NCBI GenBank assembly: GCA_012103505.1
Contig: WLWP01000001.1
Coordinates: forward strand, 2,976,001-3,040,000
Length of the DNA stretch: 64,000 bases
Direction of reading: 5' to 3'
Source: Pseudomonadales bacterium
GTDB lineage: Bacteria; Pseudomonadota; Gammaproteobacteria; Pseudomonadales; Azotimanducaceae
In this document: positions 44,737-53,442 of the stretch, one piece after another
Position numbering within the stretch: the first letter of the stretch is position 1
How the letters are laid out: every line of letters starts with the position of its first letter
Notes under the pieces: generated by a model
What the model was told of the DNA's origin: nothing
Seen by the model: the letters and a program-made list of their open reading frames with translations, nothing else
Database searches by the model: none
Made by a program: the position numbers and the translations under genes

Positions 44737-45168
44737 TCAGCGGCCCTTGGTACCCGTATTTTGAATGTCATCGAAAGACTCGACATTGCCAGTAACCGTC
44801 TTTAACTCGACCTCGACAACCCGAGGTTCAATGTGTTGGACGACGGCTTCGGGAACGGCGATTTCGCTGGCTGGTGTGTCGTCCTCGATGGAATCCTTGG
44901 GCGCTGCTGATCGCAACGTCATCTCCGGCGCTCGGATCTGGTTTAGTGCAGTGTCAACAACCTCAAACGCATCTAGCGAACGAAGTTTAGGGTGGCCGCG
45001 CACGACCTCGAAGTAGAAATCTTTGTAGGTCTGGGACGGTACGACATCAAAGACAGGGTCATAGCCTTCTGGCTTAACGCGCAGAGATTCATGTCCGTAC
45101 TGCTCAGGCCAAACCCGACACCACTCCTGCCAGAGACGCAATATTAGCTGTTGCTGCTGTCGTGTCAC
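44737..45168 (-). CDS. Hypothetical protein
   Basis: 143 residues, soluble, with a basic aromatic N-terminus (LILRLWQEWCRVWPEQYG) and an acidic C-terminal half rich in Glu, Val and Thr. No known motif, signal peptide or membrane segment. It lies two bases upstream of the nitronate monooxygenase on the same strand, so it is probably first in that operon. The gap 45169-45391 to the next, divergent gene holds no supported gene. Confidence 0.6.
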   Translation of the reverse strand: MTRQQQQLILRLWQEWCRVWPEQYGHESLRVKPEGYDPVFDVVPSQTYKDFYFEVVRGHPKLRSLDAFEVVDTALNQIRAPEMTLRSAAPKDSIEDDTPASEIAVPEAVVQHIEPRVVEVELKTVTGNVESFDDIQNTGTKGR

Positions 45169-45391
45169 AGCATACCCCCATCTCCATCACCGGCGATGAG
45201 CCGGGACCTTCGAACCACCTTATCTCACCGTTCCTGTCGTTTTGATCTTCTTGTGTTGAGGTACGTTTTGTACTGTTGTGCAACGTGCGGTGAGACAAAG
45301 CAAGAATGCACAGGAATCATCCTGATTCCCATTACTCTAGCCACTATAGCACTTACCCAACGAGCCCGCACAGACTGTCTACACTGAGGGT

Positions 45392-45925
45392 ATGGCGCGA
45401 ATCGTTACCGCGATGCTGCTGTGCATCGGCCTCGTATTTCCAAGCGTTTGTATGGGTCCAGCCGGATCTTCCAGAGCGTTAGAACAACACGCATATGAGC
45501 GTCAAAACTTTGACGCGGTAGCACCAAGCCCCCTACTGGAGCAGGCCGAACACATCGCCGCCGAGTTAGATGTGCCATCCCAATCAATCGATTTCGGCAT
45601 AACTGCAGTCAATCGTTTGCAGACACGAGGCGAAGCTACCCTTGAGCTTCCTGGAATGGCGCCGATAACCCTCGTTAAGACCCGCCAACAGAGCCTAAAT
45701 GGCATGGTGACAATGACGTTAAAGCAAGCGCATGCGACTCCAATCAAAACACCCGAACTGGTGTCAACTTTGACCAGACGAGGTGACTCGTTCTTTTTAA
45801 GTCTTGCCACCGCAAACGGCGGATATCGCGTTGAAGGTCGGGGTACTCACAGCCAGATCACCCCAAACCGTGTTTTAGCCCAACGCCTAATTCGCCACGA
45901 AGCCGACTATCGCCATGCGCACTAA
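45392..45925 (+). CDS. Secreted protein resembling a metalloprotease pro-domain, encoded separately
   Basis: 177 residues with a signal peptide (IVTAMLLCIGLVFPSVCMG). The body has a strand-turn pattern (RGEATLELPGMAPITLVKTRQ, LNGMVTMTL, GGYRVEGRG) like the N-terminal propeptide of reprolysin-type bacterial proteases, in which lines such as 'v.l.lpg...l.l......g....G...g..yri' precede the catalytic part. Here the next gene, overlapping by eleven bases, encodes just the catalytic part with its own lipoprotein signal. I infer that this protein acts in trans as a chaperone or inhibitor. The homology is by pattern only. Confidence 0.5.
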   Translation: MARIVTAMLLCIGLVFPSVCMGPAGSSRALEQHAYERQNFDAVAPSPLLEQAEHIAAELDVPSQSIDFGITAVNRLQTRGEATLELPGMAPITLVKTRQQSLNGMVTMTLKQAHATPIKTPELVSTLTRRGDSFFLSLATANGGYRVEGRGTHSQITPNRVLAQRLIRHEADYRHAH

Positions 45926-46808
45926 ACGAATAATTCTCTCAACGGCACTCTGTGTTTCACTCACCGCCTGCGGCGGCGGAGGCGGTGGCGGGAGCAGCAA
46001 CCAGGCGCCTGTGGCAACGACAACGCCTGTGACAACGACAACGCCTGTGGCAACGACAACGCCTGTGGCAACGACAACGACGCAACCACAACAGGAGGCC
46101 GGTCCTCAAAGTCCAGTCATCGTTAATGTTCTGTCTTTAATCACACCTGGTGTAGAGGCGCAATTCGTCGACCCAGATCTGCGCATTCAACATCTGTTCA
46201 ATACAACTAACGATGTCTTGCAGCAAAGCGAGGTGTCAGCACAATTTCGCATCAATCATTTAGAAGTTGTCACCTACCCAGATTCGCTCCCTATCTCACA
46301 AGCGCTCGATGATCTCACTGCGGCTTCTCACATCTCACTCTCGCAAGTGCATAGCCTGCGCGACTCAACGGGCTCCGATCTCGTCGTTCTGTTTAGACCT
46401 TATGCAAACGATGGACATTGCGGTTATGCATGGGTTGGTGGCTATCAACGCGCGGGGGATTTCAGCCACCCGGACGAACCTTCCTACGGCTTCGCCATCG
46501 TCGCTGCCAATTGCACTGATTACACACTAGCCCACGAGTTAGGTCACAACATGGGACTCGCTCACTCACGACGCGAAGACCCGGAAGGCGGCACCTTTGA
46601 CTACGCGACGGGGTATGGTGAAGACGGCGACTTTGTCACGATCATGGCAAGTCCGACCGAGTTTTCAGCAACCCAATTACCGCTTTGGTCTTCGCCAGAT
46701 CTCACCTGCAATGGTTCGCCTTGTGGCATTGAGCATACTGAACTAGATGGAGCAAACGCTGTGCGCGCCATCAATATAACAGCCCCACAGGTCGCGGAAT
46801 TTCGCTAG
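45915..46808 (+). CDS. Lipoprotein zinc metalloprotease (metzincin, reprolysin-like)
   Basis: 297 residues. Lipobox LTACG at residues 16-20, then a Gly tract and a Thr/Pro/Val linker made of repeats (VATTTPVT), which would hold the catalytic domain away from the membrane. The metzincin motif HELGHNMGLAH spans 207-217 and the Met-turn is IMAS at 243-246. It would cleave proteins at the cell surface or periplasm. It shares eleven bases with the upstream pro-domain-like gene and its stop interlocks with the stop of the convergent wbpM-like gene (CTAG at 46805-46808). Confidence 0.88.
   Translation: MRTKRIILSTALCVSLTACGGGGGGGSSNQAPVATTTPVTTTTPVATTTPVATTTTQPQQEAGPQSPVIVNVLSLITPGVEAQFVDPDLRIQHLFNTTNDVLQQSEVSAQFRINHLEVVTYPDSLPISQALDDLTAASHISLSQVHSLRDSTGSDLVVLFRPYANDGHCGYAWVGGYQRAGDFSHPDEPSYGFAIVAANCTDYTLAHELGHNMGLAHSRREDPEGGTFDYATGYGEDGDFVTIMASPTEFSATQLPLWSSPDLTCNGSPCGIEHTELDGANAVRAINITAPQVAEFR
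46008..46079. repeat. 18-bp tandem repeat (four copies) coding for the Thr/Pro linker
   Basis: Four units of CCTGTGGCAACGACAACG (46008, 46026, 46044, 46062; the second has one change) encode Pro-Val-Ala-Thr-Thr-Thr. They are in frame, so copy change would alter linker length only. Confidence 0.9.
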
Positions 46809-48733
46809 TCGGGACGTTTGATGTTGACGACTTTGCTCGACATCGGAGTCAACTCTTCAAGCTGAGTCTCTAGATCAGCACCTTCAACCAAGCCTTCGAT
46901 AAACGCTTTTATCGCACTGTAATCGAAGGTTGCACACGCTTGCTCGAGGGTATTAAGCGCCCCACGCAAGTCAGTCCAAGGTAAGTAGTGTTCTTCCGCC
47001 CGCATGATCTTACGGTGATCAGTACCGGTGACATCACCACTGACCAGCAACTCTTCATGCAACTTTTCGCCAGGCTTCAAACCCGTGAATTCAATTTCAA
47101 TCGCGCCTTCTGGGTAACTCTCATCGCGCAACGACAGTCCTTTCAACCGAACCATACGGTGAGCGAGGTCTACTATTTTAATCGGTTGGCCCATATCGAG
47201 AATAAAAATATCCCCGGAATCCCCCATACTCGCTGCTTGAAGTACAAGCTGGGCGGCCTCGGGTATGGTCATGAAGTAACGTGTAACCTCGGGATGAGTC
47301 ACCGTTATCGGTCCACCCAGCTCGATCTGCTCGGTAAACAGAGGCACAACAGAACCGGATGAGCCGAGAACGTTGCCGAAGCGAACCATCGCGAACTGAG
47401 TAGTGTCACTCTCATCCTGTAACGCCTGCAGAATCATTTCTGACATCCGCTTAGTTGCGCCCATCACACTCGTTGTTCGGACTGCCTTGTCCGTCGAAAT
47501 CAAAATGAACCGTTTTACACCACAGTCCATCGCCGCCTGCGCTGCATACAATGTCCCGAACGTGTTGTTTTTAACACCCTGGATGACATTGTTCTCTACA
47601 AGACTCACATGTTTATACGCTGCAGCGTGATAGATCGTTTCAATCTGGTAACGACTGAACGTGCGATTGAGTAAGCTCGCATCCGTCACCGAACCAAGCA
47701 CGGTCGCAATTGGCACGGTGATTCCTAGCGATTTAGACGTGCTCACCAACTCTCGGTGAATTTGATAGAGCCCGAATTCGGACATATCTAACAACACCAG
47801 CATGCTTGGCTTCTGTTGCAGAATCTGCCGACACAACTCAGAACCGATCGAGCCACCCGCACCGGTGACCAAAACGTTCTGACTCTGGACTGAGCCAGCA
47901 AGAAGATGTGGTAGTGCTTCGACCTCATCTCGACCAAGTAGATCTTCGATCCCAACATCTCTTAAGTTTGCGAGATTGGCCGTACCCGACATGAGTTCAC
48001 TTAGGTCCGGTATCAACCTGACCCGGACAGCAAGACCTTCCAGAAAAGCAATGATCTTTCGTCTTCCACTGACGTCATGGCTAACGGCCACCAACACTTC
48101 ACTTACGCTGTGATCTTTGAGTAATTTCTCCAGTGCGCTGGGTGGATGGACGACAAGACCATCAATACTGCTGCGATGGAGCTTTTCGTCATCATCAATA
48201 AATGCGACCGGCTGATATTCAGATTGTTGACGCAACAGGCGTATCAACTCAACGCCCGTCGACCCAGCACCGTATACGATCACTGGCTCTCGGGTGGAAG
48301 ACGTCACCAAGTTATGCAGGTAGCCACGCACTGCGAAACGACTCCCCGCTACATATAGAAGCGCAAGCAGCCAAAAGATCACCGGCACCGATCTTGGGAA
48401 GAAAGGATCTGCTGGTATGCGAACAAAATAGGTATAGAGCGCTATCACGCCAACCGCAGCTGCTGTGACAACAGTACCCTTGATCATGACAACAATGGCA
48501 TGGTTACCCATGTACCGTACGACTTGGCGATACAGCCCTAAGCGACCAAATGTCGGGATTCCGATGCAGACGCACACCAAGAATGCAGACCAAAACGGTG
48601 CAACGGTAGGAGACCAGTCACCGAGTCGCAAAGCAAAGGCCAAATAAAGACACACCGGCAACATGACGAAGTCTGCAAATACAGCTATCGCCTGTTTTTT
48701 CCGCCTAGACAATTCTTCGATGAGGGATTGCAT
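46805..48733 (-). CDS. wbpM: Membrane-bound UDP-sugar 4,6-dehydratase (WbpM/FlaA1-like)
   Basis: 642 residues. Four membrane helices at the N-terminus (VFADFVMLPVCLYLAFAL and following), a first Rossmann domain (VYGAGSTGVELIRLL), and a second, catalytic SDR domain (VTGAGGSIGSELCRQI, AAAYKHVSL, ISTDKAVRTTSVMGATKR) with Met in place of the usual Tyr as in WbpM. It converts UDP-GlcNAc to the 4-keto-6-deoxy intermediate at the inner membrane, first step to QuiNAc and FucNAc. The gene order with the WbpV-like reductase and the WbpL-like transferase upstream is the one in Pseudomonas O-antigen clusters. Confidence 0.88.
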   Translation of the reverse strand: MQSLIEELSRRKKQAIAVFADFVMLPVCLYLAFALRLGDWSPTVAPFWSAFLVCVCIGIPTFGRLGLYRQVVRYMGNHAIVVMIKGTVVTAAAVGVIALYTYFVRIPADPFFPRSVPVIFWLLALLYVAGSRFAVRGYLHNLVTSSTREPVIVYGAGSTGVELIRLLRQQSEYQPVAFIDDDEKLHRSSIDGLVVHPPSALEKLLKDHSVSEVLVAVSHDVSGRRKIIAFLEGLAVRVRLIPDLSELMSGTANLANLRDVGIEDLLGRDEVEALPHLLAGSVQSQNVLVTGAGGSIGSELCRQILQQKPSMLVLLDMSEFGLYQIHRELVSTSKSLGITVPIATVLGSVTDASLLNRTFSRYQIETIYHAAAYKHVSLVENNVIQGVKNNTFGTLYAAQAAMDCGVKRFILISTDKAVRTTSVMGATKRMSEMILQALQDESDTTQFAMVRFGNVLGSSGSVVPLFTEQIELGGPITVTHPEVTRYFMTIPEAAQLVLQAASMGDSGDIFILDMGQPIKIVDLAHRMVRLKGLSLRDESYPEGAIEIEFTGLKPGEKLHEELLVSGDVTGTDHRKIMRAEEHYLPWTDLRGALNTLEQACATFDYSAIKAFIEGLVEGADLETQLEELTPMSSKVVNIKRPD

Positions 48734-48812
48734 CTAGCTCTTATTCAACTTTTTGTTTTTCCAATTTTCTGGTTTTCCCAATTCGCTCTTTAGTGGAAGC
48801 CGATGAGCTGAT

Positions 48813-49778
48813 TCAGCTCCGCATCCCTGCTCGAAATTTGTAACAAAGTATCGCAAGCGGTACCAGCGCGACGGTCAAGACGGCCAACTGCCATGCGGGG
48901 AATTTTAAACTCAGCCACGCGATCGGTAGCAACCAAAGTAGTGCAAACGCAAGAAATGCGTTGGTCGTCCATAGATGTCCTTTTCTGCTCGCTAACCTTT
49001 GGTAAAGATGCGATCGATGCGCCTCGGTAAACGGCTGACGTGTGACTATTCTCACACAAAGAGTATAGCTTGCGTCAAACCAAAATCCTGCCAACAGTAT
49101 CAGACAGGCGACCAGCGGTAACTGCTCCGAAGTCCATGCCTGTATCGCTATCATCGCGATAGCTAAACCCAAGAAACCACTACCGACATCACCCATAAAT
49201 ATCTTTGCAGGTGGCCAGTTAAAAGCCAAGAAGGCTAAACTCGCACCAAGTAAAACCCATACAACTTCACCAGACCACCCAGTCAACCCACCACTTAAAA
49301 CCTCAACTCCGGCGCAAAACACCAAGGCTTGGCTAGCTGCAATGCCATCTATTCCATCCATGAAGTTAAACAAGTTGGTGAACCAGACAACCGCGACAAC
49401 AAATAGCAGGGAAATGACTAACGGTTCCGCTGGCAACAAAGCAGTGATGATCAAGCCTGCGGCCACGGTTTGGGTACCCAGGCGCAGGCGCGCACTGAGC
49501 GGGCGGAGATCGTCCCATAGACCGACGACGCCAACTAAACAGCAGGCGATGACAATTTCCCAACCCGGCGATATCCCCTCAATCGCCAGGTAAACCAAAT
49601 AACTAAGCGTCAGCAGCCAAATAGCTACGCCACCCATGGTCGGTGTGGGTACATCGTGGGAGCTGCGGTCGTTTACTTCTGCAAGCCAATTCCGCTTGAT
49701 CACAAGTTGCAACACACACCATTCCAAAATAAGTGTCGCGACAAGAAAAGTAACAGCTATGAGCGGCCGTGATACCAA
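48813..49778 (-). CDS. wbpL: Undecaprenyl-phosphate sugar-1-phosphate transferase (WbpL/WecA type)
   Basis: 321 residues, about ten membrane helices, of the MraY/WecA family (glycosyltransferase family 4 of the polyprenyl type). Metal and substrate motifs are present: GLWDDLRPLS, NFMDGIDGIA, and GDVGSGFLGL; the C-terminal loop AHRSHLYQRLA is the basic His motif. It starts a lipid-linked glycan by moving a QuiNAc- or FucNAc-type sugar phosphate from UDP to undecaprenyl phosphate on the cytoplasmic face. Its start overlaps the end of the WbpV-like gene by 22 bases. Confidence 0.9.
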   Translation of the reverse strand: MVSRPLIAVTFLVATLILEWCVLQLVIKRNWLAEVNDRSSHDVPTPTMGGVAIWLLTLSYLVYLAIEGISPGWEIVIACCLVGVVGLWDDLRPLSARLRLGTQTVAAGLIITALLPAEPLVISLLFVVAVVWFTNLFNFMDGIDGIAASQALVFCAGVEVLSGGLTGWSGEVVWVLLGASLAFLAFNWPPAKIFMGDVGSGFLGLAIAMIAIQAWTSEQLPLVACLILLAGFWFDASYTLCVRIVTRQPFTEAHRSHLYQRLASRKGHLWTTNAFLAFALLWLLPIAWLSLKFPAWQLAVLTVALVPLAILCYKFRAGMRS

Positions 49779-50710
49779 CTAACGACCTCCCGCATTGCGT
49801 TTGCCTGCGAGACTGGCGGGCTCCAGTCGAGCGCCTGCCTCGTCGCATCCATGTCGATTCTAAGAGGTGCCAACAACCGCTGCGCATCCTCTGTCCGTCC
49901 AACTACTCTCGCTGCCATACTCAACAGACTTATTGGGATGCCAAAGAGACGATCTGTTTGATTAGACAAGCTGGCGATACGCCGCAACATCCCAGCCACG
50001 CTTGTTTCTTCCTCATCGCGCACATGCCAAATCGTCTGCGGACCATGATAAGAAATGAGCTTCATCAACAGAGACACCAAATTTTCCACCGCGACCCATG
50101 ATCGCGGCGCAGATGCATGGCGCAACGGCAACGGCCAACCACAACTCCCCCACCGCAGCATACTCAGAAAATTAGCCTTCACACCGGTGCCATATACTAA
50201 TGGTGGTCGCACGATCGCCAGCGGTGTGTACTCGGCTTTTTGAGAGTCATTAAGTTCCTGTAACAACGCGCACTCGGCCTTCATCTTGCTCTCTGCATAG
50301 ATATCTCCAGGCTGATACGGTGCATCAATATGGAGTGGTTGCTCCGCTACATCGCCGAGCACCTTAATCGAAGAAAGCCAAACAAACCGCGGCACGCGTG
50401 CATCGAGCGCTTGCTGAAAGAGTCGTCGAGACGCATCTACATTTACTTCATGCATGGTGTTGGTGGATGCATTCTGCGCTCCGGCGTGGGCGAGTCCCGC
50501 AAGATGGATAACACAGGCTATCTCGGCCAAATTTACCTGATCAATTCCAGTGACCACCCGGCTCGTTTCACCGCTCTGACCACCGCGTGTCAGCGCAACG
50601 GTGTTGTATCCAGATGCTTCCAGCGTTCGTAGCAGATGCTGTCCAATAAACCCGCTGGCGCCAGTGACCAATATTGTTTTACTCGATGTTTGTGCAGATG
50701 CTTCGTTCAC
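49757..50710 (-). CDS. NAD-dependent UDP-sugar epimerase/4-reductase (WbpV/WbpK-like)
   Basis: 317 residues from a GTG at 50710, which overlaps the previous stop (GTGA); an ATG at 50734 would overlap more. An extended SDR: VTGASGFIGQHLL, AGLAHA, S in WLSSIKVLG, Y-x3-K as YAESK. In WbpV-type enzymes this fold reduces the 4-keto group made by WbpM, giving UDP-D-QuiNAc; WbpK-type gives UDP-FucNAc. Which one cannot be read. The position between glycosyltransferase and wbpL repeats the Pseudomonas order, which supports the role. Confidence 0.82.
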   Translation of the reverse strand: MNEASAQTSSKTILVTGASGFIGQHLLRTLEASGYNTVALTRGGQSGETSRVVTGIDQVNLAEIACVIHLAGLAHAGAQNASTNTMHEVNVDASRRLFQQALDARVPRFVWLSSIKVLGDVAEQPLHIDAPYQPGDIYAESKMKAECALLQELNDSQKAEYTPLAIVRPPLVYGTGVKANFLSMLRWGSCGWPLPLRHASAPRSWVAVENLVSLLMKLISYHGPQTIWHVRDEEETSVAGMLRRIASLSNQTDRLFGIPISLLSMAARVVGRTEDAQRLLAPLRIDMDATRQALDWSPPVSQANAMREVVSWYHGRS

Positions 50711-51845
50711 GCTGGCTGACCTGCAACAGGGCAAAGCTCCTCGTAGACACGAAATGTATGCGTCACAACATCTTGTTCAGAAAAGACGGCAACAGCCTTC
50801 TCATGCGCAGCTACCGCCAAACGATGGCGTAGATCTGCATCCTCACCTAACCGCGTCATCGCTTTGACGAGGCTGCCGACATCCCTCGTTGGTACAATGA
50901 CCCCAGTTACGTCATCCGTGACGACTTCCCGGCATCCAGCTATATCTGATGCGATCATCGCGCGGCCAACTGCTGATGCTTCTAACAAGACCTTAGGCAC
51001 ACCTTCGCGATAGTAGCTTGGGAGGCAGAAGACATGGCAGCGTTTAAGCAGTTCACCAACATCATCCCTATGCCCCAACCATTCAACACCGAAGTCCGTC
51101 TCAAGCTTGCGCAATTCCGCTTCTGTCAGAGAAGCGGGATTGCCATCATCCACTCCACCGGCAAGCTGGAAACGCCAGTCATCGTGTTCACCGCTCGCTC
51201 TGATCGCACCTGCGGCCTTAGCAAATTCTACGACACCTTTGTCCTTCAGCATTCTGGATGCCAACAAAAAGATGGGTGCACAATCTGGCTCTGGGCATAT
51301 CGGTCTAGATCTACACCGGCTCCACGAATCAGAACGGTTTGCTCTCGTTGGACGATGGCATGGCCAATAAATCCTGCCAGGTCTTCACTGTTTTGAAAAA
51401 TCACACGCATGTTCGTGTGCTGCAAAGCCAATCGGTACAGTAGGTTGACCCCTGCCCTACCGATCGAGGCGCGCGTCCCTCTTCTTGTGAAGACATAGCC
51501 CATGCCCGGAACCGCATTCACGACAGCTTTTACCCCGCTCGCGCGCGCAGCGAAAGAACCATATAAGACCGGCTTTATCGTGACGTGATGAACCAGGTCA
51601 GGTTGTTCTTCTTTATAGAGTTGTTTCAGCGCTTGGTAACTGCTGATCTCCGCGCCAATGCTAAATCCACTCCGCGTTAGATGAATCGCCCGATGCTTTA
51701 GGCCAAGCTCCAGCACTCGCTCTTCGCCAGTCTGAGGCGCTGTTGCAACGACAACGTCGTAGCCGCGTTTCCTCGCTTCAAGCGCGAGCGGCAATCGATG
51801 AGAAAGGAAGAACCTTGCCTCATTGACGACGTAAAGAAGTTTCAA
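50707..51845 (-). pseudogene. Glycosyltransferase family 4 split by one frameshift near 51300
   Basis: The first frame (ATG at 51845) gives a normal GT4 N-terminus (KLLYVVNEARFFLSHRLPLA) up to IRGAGVDLDRYA, then a short wrong tail to 51246. The continuation (EPDCAPIFLLASRMLKDKG, later SYYREGVPKVLLEASAVG with the nucleotide-sugar-binding Glu motif) is in another frame and ends at 50707. One base lost near GCCCAGAGCC would explain it. The whole gene is otherwise intact at about 379 residues, which argues for a recent mutation or a sequence error. It would transfer a sugar onto the lipid-linked acceptor in the cytoplasm, probably the step after WbpL. Confidence 0.82.
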
Positions 51846-51865
51846 TTAGGTCGGCTCATTGGTGC

Positions 51866-52978
51866 CTACTGAGTGAGGGTTTGATACGTCGAAACGTAAG
51901 CCTGAGAACAGATGTCCATATGATACCGGGCTTGGACTCGTTGTCGATCACGCTCTGCTATCGCGGCGAGCTGTTGCGGTGGCTGACTCATCACTTCTAC
52001 AACGATCGAACGTAGCGCCGCGACATCTTCTATCGGACATAGCCGCTCCGGGTCATCAATAATTGCACTGAGATCACCCACATTCGTTCCAACGACCGGT
52101 ACCGCACAAGCCATCGCTTCAATTGCCACGTTTGGAAAACTCTCCACCCGTGACGACACGACTACGCAATCCAATGCGGGGAAAAATTTGGCTGTATCAT
52201 TGATGCTACCGCAAAAGACTATTTGTTCGCGCGATACCCCTGTGTCCGCAACTTGCTTGGTTAAGCCTGGATCAGACTCGACCATGCCAGGACCGACCAA
52301 GGCAATCCGCCAGGATTTATTTGCTGTGAGTAGTGGTGCGACGGCAGACAAGAATATATCAACACCCTTGTGCGGGTGGTTACGTCCCACGACGCCGATC
52401 CAACGTGACTCCGGTTTGAGCCCATAAGACGCGCGAACTTTTGTTCGAACCTCTTGATCGGGATGAAAGTGACTGGTGTCTATGCCATTTGGAATTACGC
52501 TAGTGTCAGGCTGGTCGTAACCCAAGTAAGCATGAGTGTTTCGCGCAGTTTCCGAATTGAAAATAATTTTCGTACGGCGCAGCCGCGCTCCGAGCCACAA
52601 CGCGAGACGAACCAACCACTTCTCACGCGTCTCACCTAGAGCATGCCGGACATTCCACAAGCAAGGGACATCACCTTTACCAAAAAACAGAGAGCACACT
52701 ACATTCCCGTAGTACATCCACCCTTGCACTAGGTCCGGTTCGTATCTGCGAACCACATGCCTTAGTCGCACCCAGGTCAGCGGATTTTTATAATCCAGAT
52801 AACAAACTTCCACACCGAGCTGGCTAATGGCATCGCCTATCGCAGTAGGGAAACCTAGACAGACCACCGTATGTTTGAATTCCTCTTGGGTAGCGTCGAT
52901 CAACCGCAGTAAACTGCGTTCAGCACCGCCAGTTTCTAAGCGTACGATAATATGAACTATGTTCTGGCGCTTCGACAT
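51866..52978 (-). CDS. Glycosyltransferase family 4
   Basis: 370 residues from the ATG at 52978; the frame begins at 53005 but that start lies in the terminator hairpin region. Typical GT-B parts: VRLETGGAERSLLRL (acceptor-side loop), SVIPNGIDTSHFHPD, WIGVVGRNHPHKGVDIF and the donor motif SRVESFPNVAIEAMACAVPVVG. It adds a sugar, donor unknown, in the cytoplasm. It is 20 bases upstream of the broken GT4 and leads this minus-strand polysaccharide operon (to wbpM). Confidence 0.9.
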   Translation of the reverse strand: MSKRQNIVHIIVRLETGGAERSLLRLIDATQEEFKHTVVCLGFPTAIGDAISQLGVEVCYLDYKNPLTWVRLRHVVRRYEPDLVQGWMYYGNVVCSLFFGKGDVPCLWNVRHALGETREKWLVRLALWLGARLRRTKIIFNSETARNTHAYLGYDQPDTSVIPNGIDTSHFHPDQEVRTKVRASYGLKPESRWIGVVGRNHPHKGVDIFLSAVAPLLTANKSWRIALVGPGMVESDPGLTKQVADTGVSREQIVFCGSINDTAKFFPALDCVVVSSRVESFPNVAIEAMACAVPVVGTNVGDLSAIIDDPERLCPIEDVAALRSIVVEVMSQPPQQLAAIAERDRQRVQARYHMDICSQAYVSTYQTLTQ

Positions 52979-53002
52979 CGGAACATTGTCGCTGGGATTC
53001 GG

Positions 53003-53040
53003 CAAAATAGCACCCGCCGAAACGCCACCAGCGGGTGCTA
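53003..53040 (-). terminator. Rho-independent terminator after comEA
   Basis: On the minus strand TAGCACCCGC pairs perfectly with GCGGGTGCTA (10 bp, 12-base loop), followed by TTTT. It lies just after the comEA stop and before the glycosyltransferase, so it separates the two transcripts. Confidence 0.8.
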
Positions 53041-53046
53041 AAGCAA

Positions 53047-53328
53047 CTATTCAGTAAAGAATATCTTGTCACGGTTTGTCTTTATAACGTGTTCACCAAC
53101 ACCGCGAACTGCCATCAACTCATCGAGGTCTACGAAATCGCCATGCTCTTGTCGATACTCGACGATGGCCTCGGCACGCGCTTGCCCAACACCAGCGAGA
53201 GACGCAGCTAGTTCTTCAGCAGAGGCTTCATTCACGTTGATCCCACCTGGTGGTAGCGCCACGGCCGCCTCGAAAAAAAACAGCAGCGATAGTCCAACCG
53301 CCTTCATTGCATGTGAAAGTTTGGTCAT
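53047..53328 (-). CDS. comEA: ComEA-family helix-hairpin-helix protein
   Basis: 93 residues: a signal peptide (AVGLSLLFFFEAAVA) and a tandem helix-hairpin-helix domain (GINVNEASAEELAASLAGVG, then FVDLDELMAVRGVGEHVI). The short form in gammaproteobacteria is periplasmic and binds DNA during uptake. It is followed by a clear terminator, so it ends a transcript. A comEA homologue beside wbpM is also seen in Pseudomonas, and here it lies between lapB and the polysaccharide genes. Confidence 0.9.
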   Translation of the reverse strand: MTKLSHAMKAVGLSLLFFFEAAVALPPGGINVNEASAEELAASLAGVGQARAEAIVEYRQEHGDFVDLDELMAVRGVGEHVIKTNRDKIFFTE

Positions 53329-53442
53329 AGTAGTTCCTAAAATTCAAAGGAAGGACAGCTTAGAGGGGTTGCAGCTTGATCGGTCTCAGTGATCGGTACC
53401 AATAGACGTAAGCTACAAACTCGGCGGGAGCGCGGAATTCGA

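Noticed and set aside
45169-45391. Possible small gene between two divergent genes
   Set aside because: Short frames only, none with a convincing ribosome site or conserved-looking product.
46008-46079. Four regular repeats as a possible CRISPR array
   Set aside because: Units are contiguous without spacers and encode a Thr/Pro linker in frame.
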